Source of the DNA: SVTX01 sp045612105
Lineage (GTDB): Bacteria; Bacillota; Clostridia; Oscillospirales; CAG-272
DNA length: 64,000 nt
NCBI GenBank assembly: GCA_045612105.1
Contig: JAZKYL010000147.1
Span: 5,110-69,109, forward strand
Direction: 5' to 3'
Made by a program: the position numbers and the translations under genes. The notes below the pieces were generated by a model, which worked only from the letters and a program-made list of their open reading frames with translations, made no database searches and had not been told where the DNA came from. Shown piece after piece: positions 1 through 9,200 of this stretch (positions within the stretch are counted from its first letter, which is position 1; each line of letters begins with the position of its first letter).

Positions 1-1
1 T

Positions 2-169
2 TACCTGTCTCGGTCTTTGGCAGATAGCGGCAGCCTATCCACAGCATATGAAGGTCAATATTGGCGCGTGGGAGTGGCGAATGGTTCCGCCGCAAGTCGA
101 GATCCCTATATAACACCGTTTGGTGGGAAAGGATTACGTTTTACCTATGGAAGAAAACAGAATTATTGA
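2..169 (+). CDS. 3' end of an upstream phage gene (partial, frame uncertain)
   Basis: Two frames are open from the window edge and cannot be separated here. One runs to a TGA at 167-169 and would overlap the next gene by 23 bases. The other runs to a TAA at 111-113 and would leave a 33-base gap before the next start. Because the following genes encode a scaffold and a major capsid protein, the upstream gene is probably a portal or other head gene, but this is inference from usual phage gene order. Base use does not favour either frame clearly. Sequence to the left of the window would settle it. Confidence 0.3.
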   Translation, partial: YLSRSLADSGSLSTAYEGQYWRVGVANGSAASRDPYITPFGGKGLRFTYGRKQNY

Positions 170-716
170 TGATATGCCCGAGATACAAGTATCTGACGGC
201 GATGTCGCGGGCGAAATACTCTCTTTGGAGGACTCTATCGGGGAGAATCCCGAGGATACCGATGCTATCGGTGAGGATGAGGGAGAGGTCGGCTCTTCCC
301 AAAAAAAGATACGTTCTGAACGCGAAGAATACGATTTTTTGATAAAAAAACGTTTCAAGGAGCTTTATGCCGAGGATACCCAGAGGCTTATCAACCGACG
401 TTTCCGCAAGTACAAGGTTATGGAGGAGAGATACAAGCTTCTTGAAGAGTCTTTGGCGCAAAAGGAGGCGGAGATCGGTGAAAATATGCAAAAAATTGCA
501 GATTTTGACGGTCTTTTGCGCTCTGAGGTCGAAAAGGCGATAAAGGAGACCGAGGAGAGGGTCATTTCGGAGATAAGAGCCAAACAGCTTCGTCCCACGG
601 AGAATGGAGCTATGCCGAGGATGAGTCCGTCGCCTTTTGACGTATCAAGACTTTCCCGCGATGACAGGGCAAGGCTTGCCAAGCGCGCTGCCGGCGGGGA
701 GAAGATAAAATTTTAA
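147..716 (+). CDS. Phage capsid scaffold-like protein
   Basis: This 189-residue protein probably acts as an internal scaffold during phage head assembly. It has an acidic N-terminus (residues 1-45, rich in Glu and Asp), a long charged helical, coiled-coil-like middle (about residues 50-145, many Lys/Glu/Arg/Leu) and a short basic C-terminal tail ending in EKIKF. That is the usual layout of scaffolds that bind the shell through a basic tail. I chose the ATG at 147 because an AAAGGA ribosome site lies at 128-133; an in-frame TTG at 120 has none. It sits directly before the major capsid gene, the normal scaffold position. There is no recognisable enzyme motif, so the call rests on composition and position. 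Confidence 0.7.
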   Translation: MEENRIIDDMPEIQVSDGDVAGEILSLEDSIGENPEDTDAIGEDEGEVGSSQKKIRSEREEYDFLIKKRFKELYAEDTQRLINRRFRKYKVMEERYKLLEESLAQKEAEIGENMQKIADFDGLLRSEVEKAIKETEERVISEIRAKQLRPTENGAMPRMSPSPFDVSRLSRDDRARLAKRAAGGEKIKF

Positions 717-787
717 TGCAAGCTGTTGCATTATATTACAAGATAAAAAACAGGGCGGGAGCCCTCAGAAAAAGAAAGGATGTAAAA

Positions 788-2068
788 ATGGAAAATTTGA
801 GATTTAATATTCAGCTTTTCGGAGCAGGCGAGAAGGTGCTTGGCACCGAGGGTGAGATCAACACAAAGACCGGCGCTGTTGCAGAATATGCCGAGGGAGA
901 GGGACTTTCTCCCGAGATGCGCACCTATTATTCCGATTATCTTATCGACAATGCCGAGCCTGCGCTTGTTCACGATCGCTTTGCGCAGAAGCACAAGATC
1001 CCTGTGGGCGGTGGCAAGTCGGTTCAGTTCCGCAAGTATGATCCGCTGCCCAAGCTGACCGATCCTATTGCCGAGGGTATCACTCCCACGGGTCAGACTA
1101 TAAATATGGGCATCGTCAACGCGACTGTTGCTCAGTACGGCGGTTACGTTGAGCTTACCGACCTGCTTCTTATGACCGCCATCGACAACAATCTTTGCAT
1201 GGCGACCAAGCTTCTTGGTTCTCAGGCAGGCAGAACTCTCGACACTATTTCCCGCGAGGTGCTTGTGGGCGGTACCAACGTACAGTTTGCCGAGGGTCAG
1301 GTCAGCGCGCGTTGCCAGCTTCAGGGCGGCAAGACTGCGGGTGAAAACCACTATCTTACCGTTGATGCTGTGCGCAAGGCGGTGAGATTCCTCAAAAACC
1401 AGAACGCGGAGAAGATCGACGGCGCTTACGTGGCGATCATTCATCCCGACTGCGCTTACGATCTTATGAGCGACCCCAACTGGAGATATCCTCATCAGTA
1501 TGCCGAGCCTTCGGCTATTTTCGAGGGTGAGCTTGGCAAGATCGAGGGGGTTCGCTTCATTGAGAGCACCGAAGCCAAGGTCTTCCACGCGGAGGATTTG
1601 GCAAGTAACGCGAGAGTTCTCAAGGTGAGTGAGAAGGCGGCTGCGACATCAACGGTCAAGTTCAGCGGCGGCAATGTTACAGCAGGTTCTCTTGTGGGCA
1701 GAGAGGTGCTTATCGGCGGTAAGAAATATTACGTTTCTGCCAACACCGCAAGCTCTATGACCCTTACTACCGACAGCACCAAAGCAACTGCGGCAAGCGT
1801 TTCCTGTGACGTTGACACCGTGATCTATCCCGGTGAGGCGGGTAGTGAGGGCAGAGACGTTTACGCGACTCTTGTCTTCGGCGAAAACGCTTACGGCACA
1901 ACGGCTTTGGCTGACGGAGGTCTTGAGCACATCGTCAAGCAGCTTGGCTCTGCCGGCTCCTCCGACCCTCTCAATCAGAGAGCGACTGTTGGTTGGAAGG
2001 CGACCAAGGTTACCGTTCGTCTCGTTGAGGCATTTATGATCCGTATCGAGACCGCCGCGTCGGTATAA
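788..2068 (+). CDS. Phage major capsid protein, N4-gp56 family
   Basis: This 426-residue protein forms the shell of the phage head. The N-terminus (MENLRFNIQLFG) matches the short leader typical of this capsid group, followed by the conserved stretch with PVGGGKSVQFRKY, then ITPTGQ and VAQYGGYVEL. The middle holds the IHPDCAYDLM segment and the C-terminal part RATVGWKATKV. I recognise this as the N4-gp56 family of HK97-fold capsids. The ATG at 788 was chosen because AGAAAGGA lies 7 bases upstream; an open frame extends upstream to 716 without a ribosome site. The preceding 71-base gap holds a small AGGGC/GCCCT hairpin at 752-765. Residues about 280-345 form a Ser/Thr/Ala-rich region that may be a decoration or insertion domain. 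Confidence 0.9.
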   Translation: MENLRFNIQLFGAGEKVLGTEGEINTKTGAVAEYAEGEGLSPEMRTYYSDYLIDNAEPALVHDRFAQKHKIPVGGGKSVQFRKYDPLPKLTDPIAEGITPTGQTINMGIVNATVAQYGGYVELTDLLLMTAIDNNLCMATKLLGSQAGRTLDTISREVLVGGTNVQFAEGQVSARCQLQGGKTAGENHYLTVDAVRKAVRFLKNQNAEKIDGAYVAIIHPDCAYDLMSDPNWRYPHQYAEPSAIFEGELGKIEGVRFIESTEAKVFHAEDLASNARVLKVSEKAAATSTVKFSGGNVTAGSLVGREVLIGGKKYYVSANTASSMTLTTDSTKATAASVSCDVDTVIYPGEAGSEGRDVYATLVFGENAYGTTALADGGLEHIVKQLGSAGSSDPLNQRATVGWKATKVTVRLVEAFMIRIETAASV

Positions 2069-2073
2069 GATCA

Positions 2074-2227
2074 GGGGGAGAATGCAGGGGAAGCCTTTTG
2101 GAAAAAGGCTCCCCCTGCACCGCCGCGAAAACTTCAATAAGGATAGTTGAAGTTACGGACGGTTTAGGTTTAGAGACGGTGGAGATTTTGGACGGTGCTT
2201 ATCTGCTATCGTGTTGCAAGTATAATT
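2074..2227 (+). repeat. Dispersed intergenic repeat, copy 1
   Basis: This non-coding stretch follows the capsid gene. It contains a variable hairpin (GCCTTTT..AAAAAGGC), then AAAACTTC, and ends with the motif CTATCGTGTTGCAAG at 2206-2220. The same order of parts occurs at 14285-14453, inverted at 14489-14652, and at 63842-64000. The conserved end motif and changing hairpin suggest a mobile or structurally constrained repeat. Confidence 0.6.
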
Positions 2228-2287
2228 GAACCGTTCAAGACACACAAGATTTGATCTAAAAAACAATTTTCAAGAGCTTTGAGGATC

Positions 2288-2318
2288 CCTAAGGGACTTT
2301 TACCAAAAGTCCCTTAGG
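2288..2318. repeat. Perfect 14-bp hairpin upstream of small phage gene
   Basis: CCTAAGGGACTTTT (2288-2301) pairs perfectly with AAAAGTCCCTTAGG (2305-2318) over a 3-base loop. It has the same TTTT/AAAA centre as the hairpins in the dispersed repeats and is followed by a GC-rich run just before the next gene. It may be part of the same repeat family or a transcriptional attenuator. Confidence 0.6.
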
Positions 2319-2355
2319 TGGGGTGCGGGGCAAAGCCCTGCGAGAAAGGGGAAAT

Positions 2356-2724
2356 ATGTCAAAATTGAATGAAACGATTGCCGCGATACGCGCGGAATAT
2401 GAAGAGAGACTTGCAGAGAAGGAGGCTGAGAACGCGATCCTTCGCGGTGAGAGGATGATCGCTGCTGAGAAGGCTCGCGCGGCGGCTAAGGAATACGAGG
2501 ATTATCTCAACGAGTACGTTTCGGTGAAGCTTTTCCGTGACAACGACCGATACAAGGACGACGTTTACGTAGCGGTCAACGGTCAGAACTGCGTTATCAA
2601 GCGCGGCGAGTGGGTGAAGATCAAGAGAAAGTTTGCTCTGGTTCTTGACGCGTCGGAGATCCAGGATATGAAGACTGCTGAGTTTATTGAGAGAGAGCAG
2701 AAGAAATTTACAGAGGCTAACTGA
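2356..2724 (+). CDS. Small phage protein of unknown function
   Basis: This 122-residue protein follows the capsid gene in the same direction. Residues about 10-55 form a charged helix (Glu/Ala/Lys/Arg-rich). The second half is a compact domain with VKLFRDNDRYKDDVYVAVNG and then IKRGEWVKIKRKFA, a pattern I associate with small structural proteins encoded beside capsid genes in Firmicute phages, though I cannot name a family. The ATG at 2356 is preceded by AAAGGGG at 2345-2351; an upstream in-frame ATG at 2323 lies inside a repeat and is rejected. A strong terminator follows 12 bases after the stop, so this closes the phage transcript. No tail genes follow. Confidence 0.65.
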   Translation: MSKLNETIAAIRAEYEERLAEKEAENAILRGERMIAAEKARAAAKEYEDYLNEYVSVKLFRDNDRYKDDVYVAVNGQNCVIKRGEWVKIKRKFALVLDASEIQDMKTAEFIEREQKKFTEAN

Positions 2725-2736
2725 ATATTTGTCGCT

Positions 2737-2774
2737 CCTTCGTTGTGTGTTGATGCAACGAAGGGGTGTTTTTT
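2737..2774 (+). terminator. Rho-independent terminator of the phage segment
   Basis: CCTTCGTTG (2737-2745) pairs with CAACGAAGG (2756-2764), followed by GTG and a T-run at 2769-2774. Confidence 0.85.
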
Positions 2775-2848
2775 ATTGTGACTTAATGATAAAATTTATA
2801 ACTTAATTTTATTATTATTTTATATTTACTTTAATTATTATAAATAAC

Positions 2849-2877
2849 TTGACAAACGTTCAATGCGGTGATATAAT
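2849..2877 (+). promoter_or_regulatory. Consensus sigma-70-type promoter for a candidate small RNA
   Basis: TTGACA at 2849-2854 and TATAAT at 2872-2877 are separated by exactly 17 bases, a perfect vegetative promoter. Transcription would start near 2884, at the left arm of the long inverted repeat at 2883-3001, and no convincing gene lies directly downstream. Confidence 0.85.
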
Positions 2878-2883
2878 TATACT

Positions 2884-3053
2884 GCGACACAATTTAATAC
2901 ATGATTTCGATTAAAAGTGGGTATTTTTATACTGATAAAAATACGTACTCCTTTTTCATATGCTTTTAATCGAAATCGAGAGTTAATGAAATTGTGTCGC
3001 AGCAAATGGAGCGACGTATTTTTTGTGCGTGGCTACGGCTGCGCACTTTTTTT
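2884..3053 (+). ncRNA. Candidate ~170-nt structured RNA (novel)
   Basis: The RNA starting at about 2884 would fold into three nested helices: 2883-2895 with 2989-3001 (13 bp), 2903-2917 with 2963-2977 (15 bp) and 2921-2930 with 2935-2944 (10 bp, ACTG loop). All three are perfect. It ends in a terminator with a TACG tetraloop. No known riboswitch or RNA family was recognised. A 71-aa reading frame inside (2917-3132) runs through the hairpin and the terminator and is not credible. An alternative reading is a MITE whose terminal inverted repeats are the outer arms, inserted just after a promoter. The promoter-hairpin-terminator layout makes an expressed RNA the simpler view. Confidence 0.55.
3025..3053 (+). 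terminator. Terminator of the candidate small RNA
   Basis: GTGCGTGGC (3025-3033) pairs with GCTGCGCAC (3038-3046) as 9 bp including two G-T wobbles, capped by a TACG tetraloop and followed by a 7-base T-run at 3047-3053. The wobbles pair only in the plus-strand RNA, which supports this direction. Confidence 0.85.
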
Positions 3054-3150
3054 ATTTTTTGTTGGATTGAAAAATGAAAAAATCAAAAAAATTCAGAAAA
3101 ACGTGTCAGCTTTTATATTAATTTACGACTAATATTATTAGTGGGGATTA

Positions 3151-3187
3151 ATGCTGCCGGTTTGCGCGCGGCGGGTTCCCAAAGCAT
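3151..3187 (+). promoter_or_regulatory. Possible structured leader before the giant surface protein
   Basis: ATGCT (3151-3155) and GCCG (3156-3159) can pair with AGCAT (3183-3187) and CGGC (3169-3172) around a GC-rich centre. The rest of 3061-3246 is AT-rich and I see no convincing promoter in it. No riboswitch class was recognised. Confidence 0.25.
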
Positions 3188-3246
3188 CAAGATAATACGG
3201 TCCCGAGTGGATCTGAATTATAATTTTCATTTTAAGGAGAAAAAGG

Positions 3247-6200
3247 ATGAAAAAGACACAGTTTACAGCTGTTTTGCTGTCACTTTGCTTCGTTTTATTG
3301 GCTTTTGCCATAGGCGTTTTTGCGGTTGACGGTGAAATAGTCAGCGGAGACGTGAGCGGCGATGGGGTAGTGGATATTAAAGACCTTATCCTATTGCGTC
3401 AGTATCTCGCTAATTTGAACTATGATACAGGCATTTCTTCGGTTGAGGTAAGTGCCGGTGCGGATGTGGATGGCAACGGTTTGGTTCGTCTTCACGATCT
3501 TTATCTTTTGAGAGAATATCTTGTAGATAAGGATTTTGATGACGATACAGAGGATACCGAGAGTGAGGAAACTACGGAGGCTGAAACCGAGACGGAGCCC
3601 GAAATCAAATATAGCGAGGGGCTTGAATTTATTTCAAACGGCGACGGCACTTGCTACTTAAACGGAACGGGAATTTGTACTGATACCGACATTGTTATTC
3701 CGCCGGTTTCTCCTGCGGGGGACAGGGTTACAAGGATCGGTGAAATGCTAATTATGGGCACCAATGTTACGAGCGTAGTGATTCCCGACAGTGTCACAAT
3801 GATTGACACTAACGCGTTTCAAGGTTGCGAGAGTCTTACGAGTGTAACCATTGGAGACGGTGTTACAAGCATTGGTGATTCTGCGTTCAGAGGTTGCTCG
3901 AGTCTTACGAGCATCGTTTTCGGTGAAAACAGTCGGATCACAAGCATTGGTTATTCTGCGTTCTCGGGTTGCACAAGCCTTACGAGCATAACTATCCCCG
4001 ACAGTGTTACAAGCATTGGGGAGCATGCATTCAGTTGCTCGGGTCTTACGAGCATGACGATACCTAATAGTGTGACGAGCATTGGTAATTATGCATTCTA
4101 TGATTGCTCGGGTCTTGCGAGCATAACTATCCCCGACAGTGTAACAAGCATTGGTGGTGATGCGTTCTACGGTTGTTCGGGTCTTACGAGCATCGTTTTC
4201 GGTGAAAACAGTCAGATCACAAGCATTGGTTATTCTGCGTTCTCGGGTTGCACAAGCCTTACGAGCATAACTATCCCCGACAGTGTTACAAGCATTGGTG
4301 ATTATGCGTTCTCGCATTGCTCAAGCCTTGAGAGCATAACGATTCCCGACAGTGTAACAAGCATTGGTGATTTGGTGTTCATGAACTGTTCAAATCTTGA
4401 GAGTGTAACTATTGGTAGCGGTGTTACAAGCATTGGTATTTCTGCGTTCCAAGGTTGCACAAGTCTTACGAGTGTCAAAATCGGCAGTGGTATCATAGTT
4501 ATTGAGTGGGCGGCATTCTCCGGTTGCTCAAGTCTTGAGACGGTATATTATAATGGAAGCAGGGCGTGTTGGTTGAAGATCAGCATTGATTCGGGTAACG
4601 AATACCTAACGAATGCGAATATAATTTTTGATATCGAATGCGTTTTCGGTGACTGGGTCACTGTGAAGGGTGCGAGCTGCACCGAGGACGGTGAGATGGA
4701 GCGCGTTTGCGAGTGCGGCGAAAAGGAGACTCAAACAATAGCGGCATTGGGTCATACTGAGGTTATTGACGCGGCGGTTGCGGCGACTTGTACCGAGAGC
4801 GGTTTGACCGAGGGTAAGCACTGTGGTGTTTGCGGTGAGGTTCTTGTTGAGCAAGAAGTTATTGCAGCACTTGGTCACACCGAGGTTGTTGACGCGGCGG
4901 TTGCGGCGACTTGTACCGAGAGCGGTTTGACCGAGGGCAAGCACTGCTCGGTTTGCGGTGAGGTTCTTGTTGAGCAAGAAGTTATTGCGGCACTTGGTCA
5001 CACCGAGGTTATTGATGCGGCGGTGGCGGCGACTTGTACCGAGAGCGGTTTGACAGAAGGAAAGCACTGTGGTGTTTGTGATGTAGTTCTTGTTGAGCAA
5101 GAAGTTATTGCGGCACTTGGACACACCGAGGTTATTGACGAGGCGGTAGCGGTTACTTGTACCGAGAGCGGTTTGACAGAAGGAAAGCACTGTGGTGTTT
5201 GCGATGTAGTTCTTGTTGAGCAAGAGGTTATTGCGGCACTTGGTCACACTGCGGGTCAAACTGTTGTAGAGAATAACGTAGCACCCGATTGTGTAAACAA
5301 CGGTTCTTACGACAACGTAATTTACTGTACCGTGTGTGGCGATGAGATTACCAGAAATACAGTTACTGTTGACGCGCTGGGTCACGATGAGGTTATTGAC
5401 GCGGCGGTTGAGGCGACTTGTACCGAGAGCGGTTTGACCGAGGGTAAGCACTGTGGTGTTTGTGATGTAGTTCTTGTTGAGCAAGAAGTTATTGCGGCAC
5501 TTGGTCACACTGAGGGTTCTGCGGTAATGGAGAATCAGGTATCCTCTACTTGTGTTGTAAACGGTGGATACGATAGCGTGGTCTACTGTTCGGTATGTAC
5601 AACAGAGATTTCGAGAACGTCTGTGACACTTCCTTTGGCGGAGCATACGGTTGTTGACCGTGAATGTACCGTATGTGATTATATTGAGCCCAGCGTAGGC
5701 TTGGCATATACGTTAAGTGACGATGGCACTTACTATTCCGTTAGCGGTAAAGGTGAGTGTACGGATATGATAATCGTTATTCCCGACACATACAACGGTT
5801 TGCCGGTTAGAGAAATCGGAAAGCTTGCGTTCAATAATTTCTCGGGTACGACCGTGCATATTCCCGCATCGGTATCCATGATAGGAGAAAGAGCTTTCAG
5901 TGGTTACTCAAGTAATCTTTCCTCTATTCAGGTGGCGGTAGACAACCCATATTACAAATCCGTGAACGGCACGGTTTACAGCAAGGACGGTTCTGTGCTT
6001 GTTTGCTATGCACCGAACAATCCCGCAAAGACATTCACACTTCCGGATAATGTAACAGAAATCGGTGCGTACGCTTTTAGTTATGCGGATGTGCTGACAA
6101 GATTTGTAACCACAAAGAACAGCTCTCTTACAAAGATCGGTGATTGGGCATTTGAAGAAGCTACTTACATCAGTGAGTTTGTGCTTCCCGATACTATATG

Positions 6201-9200
6201 CGAATTGGGAGAGGGTGCTTTTTCCAGCTGTAAGTCGTTGGAGCAGATCCCGAATCTCGGACAGGTAACCGAAATTGCTCCGTATCTATTCAATGACTGT
6301 AACTGGGAGCTTCACGAGGTCGTGATCCCCGATGGAATTACAACGATTGGGGAGTGGGCTTTCAGTTATTGTGATGAACTTGAATTCGTATGGATTCCTA
6401 CGAGTGTAACGTACATAGGTGATTCTGCATTTGATAACGCTTTTGGCTATACAACGATAGAATATCTCGGAACCCGTGCGGAGTGGGATAGTGTTACAAA
6501 GCATTACTATTTTGCCAAAAACTATTTGGTTCGTTGTGCCGGAGAGATGAGTGAGAATCTTTCCTTCACGCTTTCCTCTGACGGTACGTATTACATACTT
6601 AGCGGAATCGGAACGTGCACAGACAAGGATCTGTTGATTCCTTCGAGCTACAACGGAAAGCCTGTTAAGGAAATTGCAAGCGGTGCTTTCAATTCTACTT
6701 TGGTAAGAGTTACGATTCCCGACAGTGTTGAAATAATCGGAAGCCAGGCGTTCTACTATAACTATTATCTCACCCGCGTAGAGCTTGGCAATGGAATCAA
6801 AAGCATTGGTGATTCTGCGTTCTACGGTTGCTCGGGTCTTACAAGTATAACTATACCCAATAGTGTAACGAGTATAGGTAATTCTGCGTTCTTTAATTGC
6901 TCAAACCTTACAAGTGTAACTATCGGAAACAGTGTCACCAGCATTGGTTCTTCTGCGTTCGAGGGTTGCTCGGATCTTGAAAGTATTGTTGTCGAAAATG
7001 GTAATTCCAAATATCACAGTGCAGGGAACTGTATAATAGAGACCGAAAGCAAAACGCTTATACTCGGTTGCAAAAACAGTGTAATTCCCACGGACGGCAG
7101 TGTAACAAGCATTGGTGATTCTGCGTTCGACGGTTGCTCGGGTCTTACGAGCGTAGTGATTCCCGACAGTGTAATAAGCATTGGTAATTATGCGTTCTAT
7201 AATTGTGATAACCTTACGAGCATAACTATACCGGAAGGTGTAACAAGCATTGAAAGTTGCGCCTTTGCTCACTGCGACAGTCTTGTTAGCGTGACTGTGC
7301 CGCGCTCGGTCACCTTTATCGGCTGGAATGCATTTTACTCTTGTGATAATCTGACCATTTACTGTAACCGTGTGGAGGCGCATCCGAATTGGGATAGTAG
7401 TTGGAATTCCTCAAATTGTCCTGTAGAATGGCTTACTCCCAGCGAGGGACTGGAATATATATGTCACGGCTCGTATTACTACGTAAGTGGCGTTGGTGAC
7501 TGCCGCTATGATTCGGTTATCGTTATTCCTTCTACCTATCAGTCACTTCCTGTTATCGGAATTGAGTCTTATGCGTTTGAATACTGCTGGGCAGAGGAGA
7601 TAATTCTTCCCGATTCTATCCTATATATTGAAGATTATGCGTTCTATTATGCATCGAGCCTTGTGAGCATTGACATCCCTTCGAGTATCATTTACATAGG
7701 TGCATATGCTTTTGATGGTTGCTACTATCTTGAAAAGGTTAATTTTGAGGACACGAGCTGCTGGTATGTGAACGGTGCTTCGATGTCTGCTGAAATGTCC
7801 GATCCTGTTTTGATGGCGGAGTATCTGACCTATACGTACTCGAACAGCACATGGAATCATCACTACAATGCATATGGCTATGAGAATCCATATTTCATTA
7901 GTTTTCCGACCTGCACGGAAGACGGTTTGGTAGAGTATTATTTCGACTGTTTTTATTGTTACGAAAGGGTGGCAACCTATCGTAGTATTATTCCGGCGAC
8001 GGGACATGAAGGTACGTATGAATACGCACAAGAAAATTACACACCTCCTACATGTACCGTAGCCGGCGGATATGATGGCATCTATAATTGCTATAGTTGC
8101 GGTGAATATGCATATACGGAATACGTAACCGTTCCCGCAACCGGTCACACCGAGGTTATTGATGCACAAGTTAATCCTACTTGTACTACCGGTGGACTGA
8201 CACAAGGAAAGCACTGTTCGGTTTGCGAGGTGATTATCGTACCTCAATATGAGATCAATGCGCTTGGACATACCTACAATTCGGTTACAACTATGCCTTC
8301 TTGTACGGAACAGGGTTACACAACACACACCTGTTATTGCGGTTATACGTACATTGATTCCTACGTTGACGCACCGGGTCACGATGAGGTGATTGACGCG
8401 GCGGTTGAGGCAACTTGTACCAAGAGCGGTCTTACCGAGGGCAAGCACTGTGGTGTTTGCGATGTAGTTCTTGTTGAGCAAGAGGTTGTTGCGGCATTAG
8501 GTCACACATATAATGATGAAAATACCTGTATCGCTTGTGGAGATTATAAGGATAAGGGAGTTGTGTTTACTCTTTCGGGTAATGAGTACAGTGTGACGGG
8601 TTATACCGGAAGTGCAACCGAGATTATCATTCCTTCCACGTATAAGGGTTATCCTGTTACGAGCATTGGCGATACTGCGTTCTATGGTTGCGCTGATATT
8701 AAGAGTATCACGATTCCCGAGGGAGTCACGAATATTGGCGAAAGTTCGTTCTACGGATGCATTAGCCTGAGGACTATTTCAATTCCAAATAGTATAATTG
8801 ATGTTGGTGATTCTGCATTCAGAGATTGTACAAAGCTTGCCTATAAATATTACGAAAACGCATGCTATCTCGGTAATGAAGCAAATCCTTACGTAGTACT
8901 TTTAAAAGCAGTAAGTAGTGAAATTCTTTACTGTGACGTTCATGAAAATACGAAGGTCATCTATAGTGGTGCGTTCCAGTGGAACGGAAGACTTGTTAGC
9001 GTTCAAATTCCGAACAGTGTCACGAGCATTGGTTCCTATGCTTTCTACTATTGTAGTAATATGGGTCAAGTTAGTATTCCCAGAAACGTGACGAGAATTG
9101 GCAATTGCGCATTCACTCATTGTTTAATACAAACTGTCAATATCGGAAACAAGATGACGACCATTGGGTATGCTGTGTTTGCTGAATGCGAAAGACTTAC

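Noticed and set aside
731..1588. A 285-aa minus-strand frame over the capsid gene
   Set aside because: The plus-strand frame is a clear capsid protein with a ribosome site; the minus frame is a codon-bias shadow.
2917..3132. A 71-aa plus-strand frame in the candidate RNA
   Set aside because: It runs across the long hairpin and through a strong terminator and lacks a ribosome site.
4750..5241. Possible CRISPR array from evenly spaced repeats
   Set aside because: The 123-bp units are in-frame protein repeats with no unique spacers. The array at 11079-11260 was also rejected as CRISPR because its stems differ and its spacers are constant.
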